From an uncultured Desulfovibrio sp. (GTDB lineage: Bacteria > Desulfobacterota > Desulfovibrionia > Desulfovibrionales > Desulfovibrionaceae): a DNA stretch of 5,214 nucleotides. The DNA lies in the NCBI GenBank assembly GCA_900550745.1, contig URTO01000165.1, positions 1 to 5,214 of the forward strand. The letters run 5' to 3'. The notes below the pieces were generated by a model. It was not told the DNA's origin. It was given only the letters and a program-made list of their open reading frames with translations, and made no database searches. Position numbers and translations under genes: made by a program. Shown here in pieces: positions 5,105-5,214 of this stretch; the first letter of the stretch is position 1, and each line of letters begins with the position of its first letter.

Positions 5105-5110
5105 CTCCTT
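5105..5110 (-). promoter_or_regulatory. Ribosome binding site that fixes the ureohydrolase start
   Basis: AAGGAG on the minus strand is 6 bases before the ATG at 5098. The longer reading from 5155 would add 19 residues of low-complexity, Lys/Asn-rich sequence not typical of the family and would start within the promoter. Confidence 0.85.
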
Positions 5111-5143
5111 GTTTTTGTTGGAAGGTGGTTTTGCTTCATAAAA

Positions 5144-5159
5144 AGCAAGGTACATGCCA
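5144..5159 (-). promoter_or_regulatory. Near-consensus sigma-54 promoter of the ureohydrolase operon
   Basis: On the minus strand this reads TGGCATG-TACC-TTGCT, matching TGGCACG-N4-TTGCW at all but one position, with GG and GC exactly 10 bases apart. A T-run follows the -12 box, as is common. The predicted start point is near 5133, giving a ~35-base leader before the ATG at 5098. Transcription should need an ATP-driven enhancer-binding protein, whose gene is not in the window. Confidence 0.85.
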
Positions 5160-5170
5160 TTATGTAATAT

Positions 5171-5203
5171 GTTGAAACAAAAGGATGTTGTGTTTTTGAA
5201 AAA
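5171..5203 (-). promoter_or_regulatory. Candidate activator sites upstream of the ureohydrolase promoter
   Basis: Reading the minus strand, TTTTTCAAAAA (5203-5193) and TGTTTCAACA (5180-5171) lie about 40 and 15 bases upstream of the -24 box. Both are near-dyads sharing TTTCAA, which also appears in TTTTTCAACAAAAA (59-72) about 45 bases upstream of the other sigma-54 promoter. Binding is inferred only from repetition and position, and the window ends close by, so more distal sites may be missing. Confidence 0.3.
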
Positions 5204-5214
5204 GAAGGCTGGCT

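Overview
The window reads as a GC-rich Gram-negative chromosome with AT-rich promoter regions, strong AAGGAG-type ribosome binding sites and two sigma-54 type (-24/-12) promoters. This, with the metabolic content, would suit a deltaproteobacterial relative such as the Desulfovibrionaceae (for example a Bilophila-like organism). That placement is an inference from style and content, not from a marker gene.

Layout: 1-309 is an AT-rich control region. It holds an inverted repeat, a GG-N10-GC sigma-54 promoter near 108-122 and a long structured 5' leader. 310-1638 (+) encodes a 12-TM transporter of the metabolite:H+ symporter (MHS) branch of the major facilitator superfamily. 1639-1985 is a repeat- and hairpin-rich gap: a G-run cluster with a matching pyrimidine tract, a tandem 12-bp dyad, a degenerate ~56-nt duplication and a leader hairpin. 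1986-2810 (+) encodes a class III cyclic-nucleotide-phosphodiesterase-like metallophosphoesterase. A strong, probably bidirectional terminator sits at 2833-2878, followed by about 200 bases with a 12-bp direct repeat. On the minus strand, converging on that terminator, is a two-gene operon: an agmatinase-family ureohydrolase (5098 to 4145) and then an exported NMT1/TauA-type substrate-binding protein (4134 to 3076). The ureohydrolase stop codon is embedded in the binding protein's ribosome binding site. A near-consensus sigma-54 promoter at 5144-5159 sits just upstream of the ureohydrolase.

How it may fit together: the minus-strand pair looks like a capture-and-hydrolyse module for a guanidino compound, in which the periplasmic protein binds the ligand and the cytoplasmic enzyme releases urea plus an amine. 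No ABC permease or ATPase is in the window, so the binding protein is orphaned here. The MHS transporter at the other end is controlled by a sigma-54 promoter with the same variant -24 element (TGGCATG). Similar TTTTTCAA motifs lie 40-45 bases upstream of both promoters. Co-regulation by one enhancer-binding protein is therefore plausible but unproven. The phosphodiesterase has no visible link to guanidine metabolism. Exact substrates of all four proteins cannot be read from the sequence.
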